A DNA stretch of 6,315 nucleotides, taken from NCBI GenBank assembly GCA_030593785.1, contig JAUVGM010000145.1:1-6315 (forward strand), written 5' to 3'. Numbering within the stretch: position 1 is the first letter of the stretch; each line of letters starts with the position of its first letter. Made by a program: the position numbers and the translations under genes. Of the stretch, positions 1-6,282 are shown in pieces. The notes under the pieces were generated by a model. The model had not been told where the DNA came from. It saw only the letters and a list, made by a program, of their open reading frames with translations, and searched no databases. The DNA is from Gammaproteobacteria bacterium (GTDB lineage: Bacteria; Pseudomonadota; Gammaproteobacteria; UBA6429; Thiohalophilaceae).

Positions 1-90
1 TAGAACAGCAAAACTGGTTACTATGCCCAGCAAAACAATAACAACCAATAGCTCAATTAACGTAAAACCTTTATTTATATTAAGTTGCAT
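1..90 (-). CDS. T2SS minor pseudopilin, GspH-like (5' part only)
   Basis: Only the first 30 codons are present; the gene runs off the left edge. The peptide starts MQLNINKG and then FTLIELLVVIV, a classical type III (prepilin) signal: short leader, Gly at -1, Phe at +1, Glu at +5, then a hydrophobic helix. Prepilin peptidase should cut after the Gly. The gene starts 15 bases after the gspF stop, so it belongs to the same operon and is one of the pseudopilins that GspE and GspF assemble. GspG and type IV pilins normally have Pro at mature position 22; here the stretch around it is SFAVL, with Leu at 22. That fits the GspH/FimT-like group better than GspG. The ribosome binding site is weak (TTAAGATT before the ATG), so translation may be coupled to gspF. 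Pseudopilin is near certain; the GspH assignment is inferred from 30 residues only. Confidence 0.85.
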   Translation of the reverse strand, partial: MQLNINKGFTLIELLVVIVLLGIVTSFAVL

Positions 91-105
91 AATCTTAACC
101 GATCA

Positions 106-1323
106 TTATTTAACCAGTTGATTAAGATCAAGCACAGGCAACAAAATAGCCAGGACAATAATTAAAACTACGCCACCCATAGCAACAATCAGCAAGGGCT
201 CTAATAAGCCCATTAACATTGCCATGGTTGTTTCCAGTTCCCGCTCCTGGTTCATAGCGGCACGCTCCAACATTTGTTCAAGCTGACCGGTTGCTTCACC
301 ACTGGCAATCAAATTAATTAACATAGGATTAAAATAGCCACTTTGTTCCAGGGTAGAGGATAGGCTGCTACCTTCACTTACTTGCTGAGATGCCTGTTCC
401 ACTGCTTCGCGCATAGTGATGTTATCCATAACTTTTGCAGCTATACGCATCGCATCAAGTATAGGAACACCACTGGCTGCAAGAATACTCAAAGTGCGTG
501 AGAACTGCGCTGAGTTACCACCTAGAACTAAATTACCTAATACAGGAATCTTTAATAAAAATTGATGATAACGTTTTTTAAATACAGGTTGCTGGATTAA
601 CTTCTTAAAAGAAACAAAAGCCAGCACCATGACGAATAATAAATAGACAAACCAATCCTGCATAAAGTCACTGACTGCAATAAGCGCTGTTGTTAAAAAA
701 GGGAGTTGTTGGCCAGTGTCTGAAAAAACTTTAACCACCTCAGGAACAACGTAAGTTAATAAGCCACTGACAACAAGAATGGACATCACAGTTAAAATAA
801 CAGGATAAATAAGAGCCAGTTTTAAACGTTGTTGTAATTGCTGTCGCTGTTCGGTGTAATCCGCCAGGCGTTCCAGTACAACATCTAAATGCCCGGACTG
901 TTCACCCGCGGCAACGGTTGCACAATACATTTCAGAAAAAATATACGGGTAATCGCGCAAACCATCAGCAAGAGTATGTCCTTCTAGAATTTTAGCTCTA
1001 ACTCCTAGCAGAAGTTTCTTTACTTTGGGTTTTATACTTTGACGTGCAACGGTTGCCGTTGCCTCATCTAACGGAATACCTGCACGAGCCAGGGTAGCGA
1101 GTTGCCGCGTCATTAAAGCCAGTTCAGTAGTATTAATGCGCAGGTTAAAAACAAAGATATTGTTTTTTTCGTTTGTTGCTTGTTTCTTAACCTCGATAAC
1201 CGTTAATGGAACGAGGTTTTGTTCGCGTAACTGTTGTCTAACCAAACGAGCAGAATCACCTTCTATAATGCCTTTCTTCTCACGTCCCTTTTTATCAAGC
1301 GCAGTATATTCAAAGGCACTCAT
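106..1323 (-). CDS. gspF: T2SS inner-membrane platform protein GspF
   Basis: GspF is the polytopic inner-membrane protein of the T2SS assembly platform; it contacts the GspE ATPase and is thought to move pseudopilins into the growing fibre. The 405-residue length is normal for the family. The N-terminus has the family pattern MSAFEYTALD, with KKGREKKGIIEGDS just after. Two repeated GspF domains follow, at about residues 69-192 and 273-395, each with a matching cytoplasmic motif: GEQSGHLDVVLERLADY at 140-156 and SGEATGQLEQMLERAA at 341-356. Hydrophobic segments lie near 170-192, 222-240 and 373-397, giving the usual three-helix topology. The start lies 11 bases after the gspE stop, with AAGG of the ribosome binding site touching that stop codon, so the two are tightly linked. 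PilC of type IV pili is the paralogous alternative, but the gspC-D-E context settles it. Confidence 0.97.
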   Translation of the reverse strand: MSAFEYTALDKKGREKKGIIEGDSARLVRQQLREQNLVPLTVIEVKKQATNEKNNIFVFNLRINTTELALMTRQLATLARAGIPLDEATATVARQSIKPKVKKLLLGVRAKILEGHTLADGLRDYPYIFSEMYCATVAAGEQSGHLDVVLERLADYTEQRQQLQQRLKLALIYPVILTVMSILVVSGLLTYVVPEVVKVFSDTGQQLPFLTTALIAVSDFMQDWFVYLLFVMVLAFVSFKKLIQQPVFKKRYHQFLLKIPVLGNLVLGGNSAQFSRTLSILAASGVPILDAMRIAAKVMDNITMREAVEQASQQVSEGSSLSSTLEQSGYFNPMLINLIASGEATGQLEQMLERAAMNQERELETTMAMLMGLLEPLLIVAMGGVVLIIVLAILLPVLDLNQLVK

Positions 1324-1334
1324 GATTGTTCGCC

Positions 1335-2873
1335 TTAATCTTCACGTGTAACACGTAAAACTTCCTCAAGCGAAGTTTCACCTTTAAGAATACGACGAAT
1401 ACCACCTGCTCGTATGCTTGGTGAATGTTGTCGAACATATTTTTCTAACTCATGTTCGCCGCTACCATCATGAATGAGTTTTTTAAGTTCATCTTCCACT
1501 TCGATTAGCTCATATATACCGGTGCGCCCGTCATAACCTGACTGATTACATTTTTCACAGCCGTTCGGTAAGTACAATGTTGGTGGATTTTCTGTCGGTA
1601 TACCTAATAACTTACATTCGCTGGCATCTGGATGATAGGGTGTTCGACATTCGGTGCAGAGCAAACGCACCAAACGTTGTGCTAACACGCCAATCAAACT
1701 AGACGAAAGTAAAAAAGGTTCAACGCCCATATCACGTAAACGGGTAATGGCACCAACGGCAGTATTGGTGTGTAAAGTAGAAAACACCATATGACCCGTT
1801 AAACTTGCCTGTACTGCTATTTGTACGGTTTCTAAATCACGAATTTCACCCACCATCACAACATCAGGATCCTGTCGTAAAATGGCACGTAAACCACGGG
1901 CAAAGGTCATATCGACCTTGGCATTAACCTGTGTCTGTCCAATGCCGTCAATATAGTATTCAATAGGATCTTCTACGGTAACGATGTTTTTATCTGAATT
2001 ATTAACGCGTCCTAATGCCGCGTATAACGTAGTTGTTTTACCTGATCCCGTTGGTCCGGTAACCAAAACAATACCATGTGGACGACGTACTAATTGATCC
2101 ATGCGTTTTAAAGTTGCGTCATCCATACCCAGGTTTTGTAAATCCAGACGCCCCGCTTGCTTATCTAAAATACGTAAAACAACACGTTCACCATGTCCTG
2201 ATGGCATCGTTGAAACACGCACATCAACGGCACGACCGGCTATGCGTAACGAGATACGACCATCTTGAGGTAAACGTTTTTCGGCAATATCTAGTTTAGC
2301 CATTACCTTAATACGTGAGGCAATGAGTGGTGCCAGGGCACGCGGTGGTTGCATCACTTCCTGCAAAATACCATCTACGCGTATACGAATAAGTAAACGA
2401 CTTTCAAAAGGTTCAATATGAATATCTGAAGCATTTTGCTTTACCGCACGCGCTAATAAAGCATTAATTAATCGAATGATGGGAGCATCATCTTCTGCTT
2501 CGAGTAAATCTTCAGGTTCGGGCAAGGCTTCGGCAACACCGGATAAATCTATCTCATCATCAAAGGATTCCATGGTCACTTGTTGTGATTGCGTTTCGTA
2601 ACTTTGCTGTAACAACGCATCAAACTCCTCGTCTTCAACCGTTTGTACTTTAGGCGTTTTTTGAAAATGACGTTGGATTTCTAAAAGAACGGAAGGCTGT
2701 AGTTTTTTACGACAAATCAAAGAGAGCGAATGAATATCACTCTCCTTTATGCCGTGATTGATCATGACACCATGACGACGTGCAAATGCAAAAGGTAAAG
2801 TATCCTCAGCAGAGCGACTAATGTGTTCTATATTACTGGTTTCCACCGTCGGTTGATTTTGACTGTTTGTCAT
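1335..2873 (-). CDS. gspE: T2SS ATPase GspE
   Basis: GspE is the cytoplasmic hexameric ATPase that powers pseudopilus assembly through GspF and GspL. Motifs visible in the 512 residues: N1E-type segment around 20-95 (LPFAFARRHGV at 26-36), an acidic linker at about 102-129, the N2E domain at about 131-235 (ASDIHIEP at 148-155), Walker A GPTGSGKT at 273-280, Asp box VTVEDPIEY at 298-306, Walker B region with RQDPDVVMVGEIRD at 333-346, and His box TGHMVFSTLHTN at 359-370. A zinc motif CTEC (406-409) and CEKC (439-442), CxxC-N29-CxxC, is typical of GspE and PilB-type assembly ATPases and argues against a PilT-type retraction ATPase. All catalytic residues are intact. The ATG at 2873 is supported by a GGAG seven bases upstream. 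The start lies inside the end of gspD, 41 bases before its last base, which suggests translational coupling. Confidence 0.98.
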   Translation of the reverse strand: MTNSQNQPTVETSNIEHISRSAEDTLPFAFARRHGVMINHGIKESDIHSLSLICRKKLQPSVLLEIQRHFQKTPKVQTVEDEEFDALLQQSYETQSQQVTMESFDDEIDLSGVAEALPEPEDLLEAEDDAPIIRLINALLARAVKQNASDIHIEPFESRLLIRIRVDGILQEVMQPPRALAPLIASRIKVMAKLDIAEKRLPQDGRISLRIAGRAVDVRVSTMPSGHGERVVLRILDKQAGRLDLQNLGMDDATLKRMDQLVRRPHGIVLVTGPTGSGKTTTLYAALGRVNNSDKNIVTVEDPIEYYIDGIGQTQVNAKVDMTFARGLRAILRQDPDVVMVGEIRDLETVQIAVQASLTGHMVFSTLHTNTAVGAITRLRDMGVEPFLLSSSLIGVLAQRLVRLLCTECRTPYHPDASECKLLGIPTENPPTLYLPNGCEKCNQSGYDGRTGIYELIEVEDELKKLIHDGSGEHELEKYVRQHSPSIRAGGIRRILKGETSLEEVLRVTRED

Positions 2874-4884
2874 TAACCTGCTCCATCATGGTCGGTGGTA
2901 CTGCTATTGTTGATGCTTTATTGTTACCGTCATCTAAGTTTACTGTTTCGTTGTATGGTTGTGGCAAGGTCAAAAACTGTTTATTTTCAGCTAATAATGG
3001 TGAGTCTTCTTCATCCGCCAGACGTAAACCGTTTTCACGCATTTTTAATTGTTTGGCACGAATATAATTATATTTATCACCTGTGTATGTAGCGGTAATT
3101 GCTGCATCTTTCAAAATCGTCGGTTGTAAAAAAACCATCAAATTAGTTTTAACCAATTCTGTTTTGTTATAACGAAAAAACCAGCCTAATAAAGGAATAT
3201 CACCCAAACCAGGAACACGTTGTTCAGATTCACTGAGTTTTTCCTCAATCAACCCGCCCAATACAATCATTTGACCATCATCAACCACAACATTGGTTTT
3301 GATGGAACGTTTATTGGTGATGATATCTACACCCTGCGAGCTAGGGCTAACAGTCGAAACTTCTTGTTCAACTTTAAGTTTAATCGCATTGCCCTCATTA
3401 ATTTGTGGCGTAATTCTTAAAGTTAGACCGACGTCTTCACGTTGCACTGTTTGAAATGGATTCGTTGGTGTACTGCTACTACCGGTGCTTGAATAAGAAC
3501 CGGTAATAAAAGGAACATTTTGTCCAACGACAATTTCTGCCTCTTCATTATCTAACGTTAAAAGTGAAGGTGTAGAAAGAATGTTTGACTTGCCATCTGA
3601 ATTTAATGCACGAATTAAAGCACCAATGGGGTTAGCCGCATTTGGATCCCCTACGGCTAAATTTAAACCATCTCCTAAAGATGGAGGTGAACTCAATAAA
3701 CCGGTAATGCCGCTGCCTATACTAAAATTCACTACACTAGCATAACCACTAGTAGATGACCCTGCTGCCCACTGAACACCAAATTCTTCAGCCGAATTTG
3801 TTGATACTTCTGCAATCACCGCTTCAACTAGTACTTGAGCTCGACGCACATCAAGACGACGAATCACTGAGCGTAACGATCTAAATACATCAGGTGGCGC
3901 AGTAATCACTAAAGCATTGGTATTTTCATCTGCTTGAATACTAATATTGCTCGTAGCTGTCGAACCTTTTTTTCCTTTTGCCTGACTGACGCTTTTACTC
4001 ACACCCGTCAGAACCGGTACTAAATCTTTTGCCACCGCATTACGTAGATACACCACTTGAGTCGAACCACCAACATCAACAGGCGTATCTAAATGTGCAA
4101 TCAAGGCTTTAACTTTTAATCGTGATGATTTATTGCCCCCCAGTAAAATACTATTCGTTCTATCATCGGCAATTAAATTGTTTTTCTTTTTCTTAGGATC
4201 TTGCGATGAGAGCTGTTGAATGATGCGGACCACTTCACTTGCCGAGGCATTTTGTAATACCACCACTTCAATGTCATCACCCGTTGCCTGATCAATGCTA
4301 CTTATAATTTTCTTTAAGCGTCGTATGTTTGCAGCAGAATCTGAAATTACTAAGACATTTGAACCAGGATAAGCCGCTAAATGTCCTCGTTGAGGAACTA
4401 AGGGTCTTAATATAGGGACGAGCTGTGCCGCGTCGACATTTTTAATTTCTAAAACCTGGGTAATAAACTCATCACTATAAGGGATGGATTTTCTACCGGT
4501 ACTAATTGCATCTTGCTTGGCATTTACTTCAGGAACAATTTTTGTGACGTTCTTTCCCGGGATAGCGGCAAAGCCATGCACTTTTAATACAGAAAGAAAC
4601 ACCTCGTAAATTTCTGAAGATTTTAAAGCACGGTTAGAAATTACCGTAACTTTACCTTTAACCCGGGGATCAACAATAAAGTTACGCCCGGTCATTTCAG
4701 ATACAGCAGAAATAACGGCATTAATATCCGTGGCATTAAAATTAAGAGTGACTTTAGATATTGAGGAAGTCTTTGCAGCATTGGCTGCATTCACAGGGAA
4801 TGAGATAAAAACAAAGGCAACAAACAAACAGGTAAGACTAAATAGCCCTATTTGATTAAAATCTAATTTTGCATCCTGCTCCAT
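2833..4884 (-). CDS. gspD: T2SS outer-membrane secretin GspD
   Basis: GspD forms the multimeric outer-membrane channel through which folded exoproteins leave. The 683 residues start with a Sec signal peptide: hydrophobic core at about 12-30, probable cleavage after VNA or ANA near residues 33-36. Periplasmic domains follow: N0 at about 45-115 (VTLNFNATDINAVI), N1 at about 140-200, N2 at about 205-267, N3 at about 275-346. The secretin barrel domain runs from about 348 to 590, with VLVEAVIAEV at 351-360, VGQNVPFITG at 453-462 and the secretin signature VPGLGDIPLLGWFF at 557-570. The C-terminal 90 residues hold YNYIRAKQ (606-613) and a polar tail that may bind a pilotin. The start is the ATG at 4884; its ribosome binding site (AGGAA) is very close to the ATG, with GGGTT further up, so initiation may be modest. 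An 80-base gap separates it from gspC. PilQ is ruled out by the domain layout and neighbours. Confidence 0.98.
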   Translation of the reverse strand: MEQDAKLDFNQIGLFSLTCLFVAFVFISFPVNAANAAKTSSISKVTLNFNATDINAVISAVSEMTGRNFIVDPRVKGKVTVISNRALKSSEIYEVFLSVLKVHGFAAIPGKNVTKIVPEVNAKQDAISTGRKSIPYSDEFITQVLEIKNVDAAQLVPILRPLVPQRGHLAAYPGSNVLVISDSAANIRRLKKIISSIDQATGDDIEVVVLQNASASEVVRIIQQLSSQDPKKKKNNLIADDRTNSILLGGNKSSRLKVKALIAHLDTPVDVGGSTQVVYLRNAVAKDLVPVLTGVSKSVSQAKGKKGSTATSNISIQADENTNALVITAPPDVFRSLRSVIRRLDVRRAQVLVEAVIAEVSTNSAEEFGVQWAAGSSTSGYASVVNFSIGSGITGLLSSPPSLGDGLNLAVGDPNAANPIGALIRALNSDGKSNILSTPSLLTLDNEEAEIVVGQNVPFITGSYSSTGSSSTPTNPFQTVQREDVGLTLRITPQINEGNAIKLKVEQEVSTVSPSSQGVDIITNKRSIKTNVVVDDGQMIVLGGLIEEKLSESEQRVPGLGDIPLLGWFFRYNKTELVKTNLMVFLQPTILKDAAITATYTGDKYNYIRAKQLKMRENGLRLADEEDSPLLAENKQFLTLPQPYNETVNLDDGNNKASTIAVPPTMMEQVNDKQSKSTDGGNQ
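2881..2884 (-). promoter_or_regulatory. Ribosome binding site of gspE inside gspD
   Basis: GGAG lies seven bases before the gspE ATG at 2873 and inside the last codons of gspD. It supports the start that gives a 41-base overlap rather than a later start. Confidence 0.75.
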
Positions 4885-4964
4885 TTCCTAACCCTTTGTT
4901 ATTCTTTATAATTATTTTTAGATTTAACCCATAATCCTACACTAATATTCAGCCAAAAACCCAG

Positions 4965-5879
4965 TTAAAAGGTCAACTGAATCGTTTGCTCTTGCCCATT
5001 TCGTTCGATGGTTAATTCTATAGATTCCTGTTTGGTCAAACTCCCCATCAAACCATATAAAGTCGCAGGATCGCTTAAAGACTCACCGTTTACTGCCGTT
5101 ATAATATCGGTTTTTCTAATATTCAATGCTGACATTAAAGAGGCGTCGTTATGTGCAAGCGTATAGCCTTGAATCTTGCCATTTTTCATAACCGGGTTAA
5201 TGCGCACTTGCTGCCAGACTTTTGCTGGATCTTTTAATAAAGTGTCTCGCATCTCACGTAAACGCCGGGATGAGGCCTGACTTTGGGAGCCCTGTGCCGA
5301 AGGCAGATTTAATCTCATGGCCGTGCTTGCTGAAGAAGATTCATTACTATAAAAAGCTTTGCTATCCACTTTAGACTTTGGCAAATATAATGCCTCTAAC
5401 TTACCATTTCGTTTAAGAATAACCCGATCTGCATATACGGCATGCAATAACGCCCCCCCCATTACCTTATCGCCAATATGATAGGTTTTATCCTTATCTT
5501 TGCTACTCGAGATAATGGCTAATGCTCTGCTTGCATTTGTTGTGGCAAACACCCCTTTTAAATCCAAACGTAATCGAGTTTCAGGTGCATCAATAACTTT
5601 TTGCGTTACAACAGCCTGCTTCTTAGCATCACCAAATAAATGGTAAGTACCCACCTCTTTCAAGCTCGTATTTAGTTCTACCGGAATGACGCGTGTAATT
5701 TTGTTAGATACAAACTCTTGTGCAGGAGCAAAAACACGCCATGTCATTTCAGCAAACAATTGTATTATTAATACAAGAAGGAGAATAAAGATAAACCTTG
5801 GCAAAACCTTATTTGCTTTTAGCTTGATCTCATTCCAAGGCAAATTATGCCAATAGGTTATTAGTTGTGCTTTATCCAT
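4965..5879 (-). CDS. gspC: T2SS inner-membrane clamp protein GspC
   Basis: GspC is a bitopic inner-membrane protein that joins the platform (GspF, L, M) to the secretin: its HR domain binds the N-terminal domains of GspD. The 304 residues show a cytoplasmic N-terminus, one membrane helix at about 28-44, then the HR domain at about 77-167 with the family hallmarks YHLFG (79-83), RLRLDLKGVFA (102-112) and ILKRNGKLEALYLP (154-167). A low-complexity Ser/Ala/Gln linker spans about 178-205. A C-terminal PDZ domain covers about 215-304, with DASLMSALNIRKTDIITAVNG at 245-265 (read in two parts) and the closing LTIERNGQEQTIQLTF. The ATG at 5879 is the first in-frame start after a TGA upstream; its Shine-Dalgarno is weak. 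It is the first gene of the operon. A run of eight G lies in codons 140-143. Confidence 0.96.
   Translation of the reverse strand: MDKAQLITYWHNLPWNEIKLKANKVLPRFIFILLLVLIIQLFAEMTWRVFAPAQEFVSNKITRVIPVELNTSLKEVGTYHLFGDAKKQAVVTQKVIDAPETRLRLDLKGVFATTNASRALAIISSSKDKDKTYHIGDKVMGGALLHAVYADRVILKRNGKLEALYLPKSKVDSKAFYSNESSSASTAMRLNLPSAQGSQSQASSRRLREMRDTLLKDPAKVWQQVRINPVMKNGKIQGYTLAHNDASLMSALNIRKTDIITAVNGESLSDPATLYGLMGSLTKQESIELTIERNGQEQTIQLTF
5453..5460 (-). repeat. Homopolymer run of eight G in gspC
   Basis: On the coding strand the ATG of Met140 is followed by GGG GGG GCG, making eight consecutive G in an AT-rich gene. It lies in the HR domain. The frame is intact here. Loss or gain of one base would disrupt GspC from about residue 141 onward. 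Confidence 0.9.
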
Positions 5880-5956
5880 ATTAATGCTTGCTAATACTCT
5901 TAATCATTTAGCTAACGATTTTATACTAATTATATGTCTCAATTATGACGATGAAA

Positions 5957-5962
5957 ATTATA
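5957..5962 (-). promoter_or_regulatory. -10 box of a gspC operon promoter candidate
   Basis: A perfect TATAAT on the minus strand would start transcription near 5950, about 70 bases before the gspC ATG. The matching -35 is poor (TTCATT at 18-base spacing), which fits a promoter needing an activator. A second TATAAT at 5929-5934 has a better -35 candidate, TTTTCA at 5952-5957, with a 17-base spacer. In AT-rich DNA such boxes arise by chance, so the choice between them is open. Confidence 0.4.
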
Positions 5963-5987
5963 CCTTATCGCCTTTTCTAAAATGAAT

Positions 5988-5999
5988 ACGGTATACCGT
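5988..5999. promoter_or_regulatory. 12-base perfect palindrome, possible operator
   Basis: ACGGTATACCGT is a perfect palindrome. It lies just upstream of where the -35 of the gspC promoter candidate would be, so a bound regulator could activate or repress the T2SS operon. I cannot assign it to a known regulator. Confidence 0.4.
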
Positions 6000-6015
6000 G
6001 TAGATTGATCAACCT

Positions 6016-6043
6016 ATTGTCATATAGTGACAATTTTGGTCAC
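6016..6043. promoter_or_regulatory. Inverted repeat of TGTCA half-sites, possible enhancer
   Basis: ATTGTCA (6016-6022) and TGACAAT (6028-6034) form a perfect 7-base inverted repeat with a 5-base spacer. A third related half-site, GGTCAC (6038-6043), follows and pairs with GTGAC (6027-6031) as a second inverted repeat. The cluster is about 200 bases upstream of the predicted sigma-54 start, a distance suited to an NtrC-family activator such as PilR, whose known sites contain TGTC. The regulator identity is inferred only. Confidence 0.45.
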
Positions 6044-6113
6044 ATTTAAGCGTATTCTCATAGACTGTTTAGGCGAATATTTTACTCTAAAGATGCCATA
6101 AGGAAAATAAAAA

Positions 6114-6129
6114 CGTGACTAAAATCACA
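6114..6129 (+). promoter_or_regulatory. CRP/Vfr-type binding site
   Basis: CGTGA-CTAAAA-TCACA matches the CRP consensus TGTGA-N6-TCACA at nine of ten bases, with the correct six-base spacer and A-rich flank upstream. Its centre is 6121.5. A TATTAT box at 6150-6155 lies 20 bases downstream of the site, about where a class II CRP-activated promoter (centre near -41.5) would have its -10, giving a start near 6163. This would be a second, sigma-70 promoter for the prepilin gene. The site could also influence gspC. Confidence 0.5.
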
Positions 6130-6182
6130 GTAAGTGCATGAATTTAATCTATTATTATAAACACTTAAAGATATTAATTGTT

Positions 6183-6192
6183 CTGCCGGCAG
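6183..6192. repeat. GC-rich 10-base perfect palindrome
   Basis: CTGCCGGCAG is a perfect palindrome in otherwise AT-rich DNA. It is centred about 46 bases before the predicted sigma-54 start and ends 14 bases before the TGGCAT. It has no loop and no following T run, so it is not a terminator; an operator is possible. Confidence 0.35.
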
Positions 6193-6206
6193 CCTCTATT
6201 GTGACT

Positions 6207-6222
6207 TGGCATACAAGCTGCT
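6207..6222 (+). promoter_or_regulatory. Sigma-54 (RpoN) -24/-12 promoter candidate for the prepilin gene
   Basis: The sequence TGGCAT-ACAAG-CTGCT matches the RpoN consensus TGGCAC-N5-TTGCA/T. The invariant GG (6208-6209) and GC (6220-6221) are 12 bases apart, exactly as required. Transcription would start near 6233, leaving a leader of about 50 bases before the ATG at 6283. RpoN promoters are well known for type IV pilin genes under PilS/PilR control. The spacing and position are seen; use in the cell is inferred. Confidence 0.6.
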
Positions 6223-6272
6223 ATAAAACTAACTAGAAATAACAAATTACAAAATTTATTAACCCGTTCACC

Positions 6273-6277
6273 GGAGA
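6273..6277 (+). promoter_or_regulatory. Ribosome binding site of the prepilin gene
   Basis: GGAGA lies six bases before the ATG at 6283. It is the best Shine-Dalgarno of the gene starts in this window apart from gspE, and it fixes the start of the truncated prepilin. Confidence 0.75.
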
Positions 6278-6282
6278 ACATT

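Larger units (their letters stand above)
5880..6282. other. Divergent intergenic regulatory region between gspC and the prepilin gene
   Basis: These 403 bases hold no credible gene in either strand; the longest ATG reading frames noticed are a few codons. The region is AT-rich but carries several ordered elements: a gspC-side -10 box, a 12-base palindrome, an inverted repeat of TGTCA-type half-sites, a CRP-like box, a GC-rich 10-base palindrome and a sigma-54-type promoter. Such density points to a shared control region for the T2SS operon and the divergent prepilin gene. Confidence 0.85.

Noticed and set aside
1136..1351. Plus-strand open frame of 71 codons over gspF
   Set aside because: It lies antisense to the conserved start of gspF, has no family features and is explained by codon use of the real gene. 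The same holds for the plus-strand frames at 2078-2299, 2867-3092 and 3220-3420.
3967..3973. A7 run in gspD coding strand as a programmed frameshift site
   Set aside because: The zero frame continues through a complete secretin domain, and AT-rich Lys codons explain the run. No downstream structure was seen.
4875..4884. The ten bases ATGGAGCAGG at the gspD start recur at the gspD/gspE junction
   Set aside because: The copies are 2 kb apart, short, and both encode Met-Glu-Gln next to a start region. Coincidence is likely and no further similarity extends from them.
4885..4964. Internal promoter for gspD in the 80-base gap
   Set aside because: TATAAA-like words occur, but no -35 partner with correct spacing was found.
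4962..4979. Short inverted repeat CAGTT/AACTG around the gspC stop as a terminator
   Set aside because: The stem is only five AT-rich base pairs with an eight-base loop and no proper T run, and the operon continues into gspD.
6007..6019. IHF-like site GATCAA-N4-TTG
   Set aside because: It has one mismatch at the first position and lies beyond the putative enhancer rather than between it and the sigma-54 promoter. In AT-rich DNA this is weak evidence.
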